Origin: Dehalococcoidia bacterium
GTDB lineage: Bacteria > Chloroflexota > Dehalococcoidia > UBA2979
Length of the DNA stretch: 6,167 bases
Assembly: GCA_030745285.1 (NCBI GenBank)
Contig: JASLOV010000294.1
Span: 1 to 6,167, forward strand
Direction of reading: 5' to 3'
Shown here: piece after piece, positions 5,083-6,167 of the stretch
Layout: each line of letters starts with the position of its first letter
How positions within the stretch are numbered: the first letter of the stretch is position 1
Program-made: the position numbers and the translations under genes
The notes under the pieces: model-generated
The model's database searches: none
What the model saw: the letters and a program-made list of their open reading frames with translations, nothing else
Told to the model about the DNA's origin: nothing

Positions 5083-6123
5083 CTACCCGGCGACCCCGCC
5101 CTCGCTGCCCCCGCCACCGTCACCTCGATCGTTGCTCTCCTGCTCGTGCTTCGGCACGGCCGGACCGGCCTGCTCGCCAGGAGCGACGACGAAGCCGCGC
5201 AGCACGCGCCACAGCGAGCTGCGCCAGCCCGACTCGTCCGAGCCGGCGTGGCCGTGTCGCGGCTCCTCGCGCAGCACGTGCGGCACCTCCGCCGCGATCT
5301 CTGCGCCGAAGAGCAGGAGGTTGGCGCTGACGTAGATGAAGAACAGCAGCGCGATCACCCCGCCGAGCGAGCCGTAGACCAGGTCGTAGTTCGCGACGCG
5401 GCTGAGGTAGAGCGCGAAGCCCTGCTTCACCGCTTCCACGCCCAGCGCCGCCACCAGCGCCCCCGGCCAGATGTGGCGTAGCCGCACCGGCTGATGCGGC
5501 AGCAGCCAGTAGAGCGAGACGAAGGTCGTGAACATCAGCACCGCCGGGATGGCGACGGCGCCCGCCTCCCACACCCACTCCGGGCCACCGCCAAAGCGGT
5601 CGTCGGCAACCGTCCGCGCCACCTGCCACGCCCCCGTCAGCACGAAGGACGAGAGCAGCAGCAGCCCACCGAGCGGCAGCAGTGAGTACTCGATCAGTTT
5701 CGCCCGCAGCAGCGGACGGGGCCGGTCGACGTCGAAGACGACGTTGATCGACCCGTTCACGACGCCAGCCAGCGTCCCCACCGTCCACACCGCCGCGAAC
5801 AACGAGACCACTGTTAACGTCGGCCCCAGGTCGGCGACCGCGCGCAGCGAGTCCTCGATGCTCGTCTCCTCGACCGGCAGGGCGTCGACGATCGTCCCCA
5901 GCACGTCGTCCTGCACGCTGGCATCGCGCAGGACGATGCCGAAGGCGGAGATGGCCAGCAGCGTCAGCGGGAACAACGCAAAGAGCGCGAAGTAGGAGAT
6001 CGCCGCCGCCATGTGCGTGCAGCGGTCCTCGACGAAGCTCACGATCGCCCGTCGCAGCACCCGCGTGGCAATGCGCCACAACGGCCGCGACGGAGCCGGC
6101 GCGGCACGGGCGGAACTCGACAC
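5083..6123 (-). CDS. YihY/BrkB-family integral membrane protein
   Basis: The 346-residue protein belongs to the YihY/virulence factor BrkB family, inner-membrane proteins once called ribonuclease BN in error. The molecular role is not established; transport has been suggested. Family marks are the N-terminal DRCTHMAAAISYFALFALFP (33-52), the central AAVWTVGTLAGVVNGSINVVF (110-130), and the C-terminal block YGSLGGVIALLFFIYVSANL followed by LLFGAEIAAE (250-279). About six hydrophobic segments can be placed near 40-66, 101-125, 146-170, 185-208, 217-240 and 252-276. After the last of these, a roughly 65-residue hydrophilic tail ends in a Gly/Ser/Glu-rich run. The start is GTG (complement of 6121-6123), preceded by GGGAGGG; the next in-frame ATG, at residue 38, would remove family residues. 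The gene converges on the ileS operon and has no visible functional link to it. The stop is TAG at 5085-5083. Confidence 0.95.
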   Translation of the reverse strand: MSSSARAAPAPSRPLWRIATRVLRRAIVSFVEDRCTHMAAAISYFALFALFPLTLLAISAFGIVLRDASVQDDVLGTIVDALPVEETSIEDSLRAVADLGPTLTVVSLFAAVWTVGTLAGVVNGSINVVFDVDRPRPLLRAKLIEYSLLPLGGLLLLSSFVLTGAWQVARTVADDRFGGGPEWVWEAGAVAIPAVLMFTTFVSLYWLLPHQPVRLRHIWPGALVAALGVEAVKQGFALYLSRVANYDLVYGSLGGVIALLFFIYVSANLLLFGAEIAAEVPHVLREEPRHGHAGSDESGWRSSLWRVLRGFVVAPGEQAGPAVPKHEQESNDRGDGGGGSEGGVAG

Positions 6124-6126
6124 TGG

Positions 6127-6133
6127 CCCTCCC
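6127..6133 (-). promoter_or_regulatory. Shine-Dalgarno site of the YihY-family gene
   Basis: On the minus strand GGGAGGG stands 3 bases before the GTG at 6123-6121. The match is strong and the spacing a little short. It supports GTG as the start in a region with no suitable ATG. The remaining bases to 6167 are GC-rich, and no convincing promoter is visible before the window ends. Confidence 0.65.
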
Positions 6134-6167
6134 TGCAGTGCGCCCCGCGACGCGCCCTCGGCCCGCG

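Noticed and set aside
4984..5481. Plus-strand open frames opposite the YihY-family gene's 3' half
   Set aside because: They are antisense shadows whose composition follows the opposite-strand gene, with no recognisable domains.
5120..6079. A 319-codon minus-strand frame overlapping the YihY-family gene
   Set aside because: It is a frame-shifted shadow rich in Arg, Gly and Ala; the true frame carries the family motifs and membrane segments.

Overview
The window is about two-thirds G+C with strongly GC-rich third codon positions. It reads as a stretch of bacterial chromosome: a decayed left edge, a tRNA-controlled isoleucyl-tRNA synthetase operon, and a convergent membrane-protein gene. A type 2 (eukaryote-like) IleRS, a full-length T-box leader and a TM1410/GH114-type glycosidase at this base composition fit a high-GC Chloroflexota (Thermomicrobia-like) organism. 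An actinobacterium is the main alternative. This assignment is inference, because there is no rRNA or marker phylogeny in the window.

Left edge (1-686, + strand). The 3' end of an unidentified gene closes at TGA 132-134. A TM1410/GH114-like glycoside hydrolase fragment (138-686) follows at once in the same reading frame. It keeps the catalytic-face motifs of the barrel's second part but lacks the first part and any signal peptide.

Centre (687-4948, + strand). A likely sigma-70-type promoter (693-722), with a perfect 8-bp inverted repeat over its -10 box, drives a full-length T-box leader (about 732-1038). The leader has a complete Stem I, an Ile specifier codon (ATC, 821-823), the T-box bulge, and mutually exclusive antiterminator and terminator hairpins. 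Uncharged tRNA-Ile should therefore switch on ileS (1071-4322). The IleRS is a 1083-residue type 2 enzyme whose HIGH signature reads AVHH, an altered form related to the GXHH variants tied to mupirocin hyper-resistance. A class I SAM-dependent methyltransferase (4319-4948) overlaps the ileS stop codon as ATGA and should be co-expressed and translationally coupled.

Right edge (4949-6167). A 134-bp convergent intergenic region holds a palindrome, a hairpin and a G10 run. It separates the operon from a minus-strand YihY/BrkB-family integral membrane protein (5083-6123), which starts at GTG behind a strong Shine-Dalgarno sequence near the window end.

No mobile element, CRISPR array, tRNA or rRNA gene was seen. 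The most notable items are the AVHH signature, the T-box control of a methyltransferase, the promoter-overlapping inverted repeat, and a patch of different codon usage inside the IleRS editing domain.
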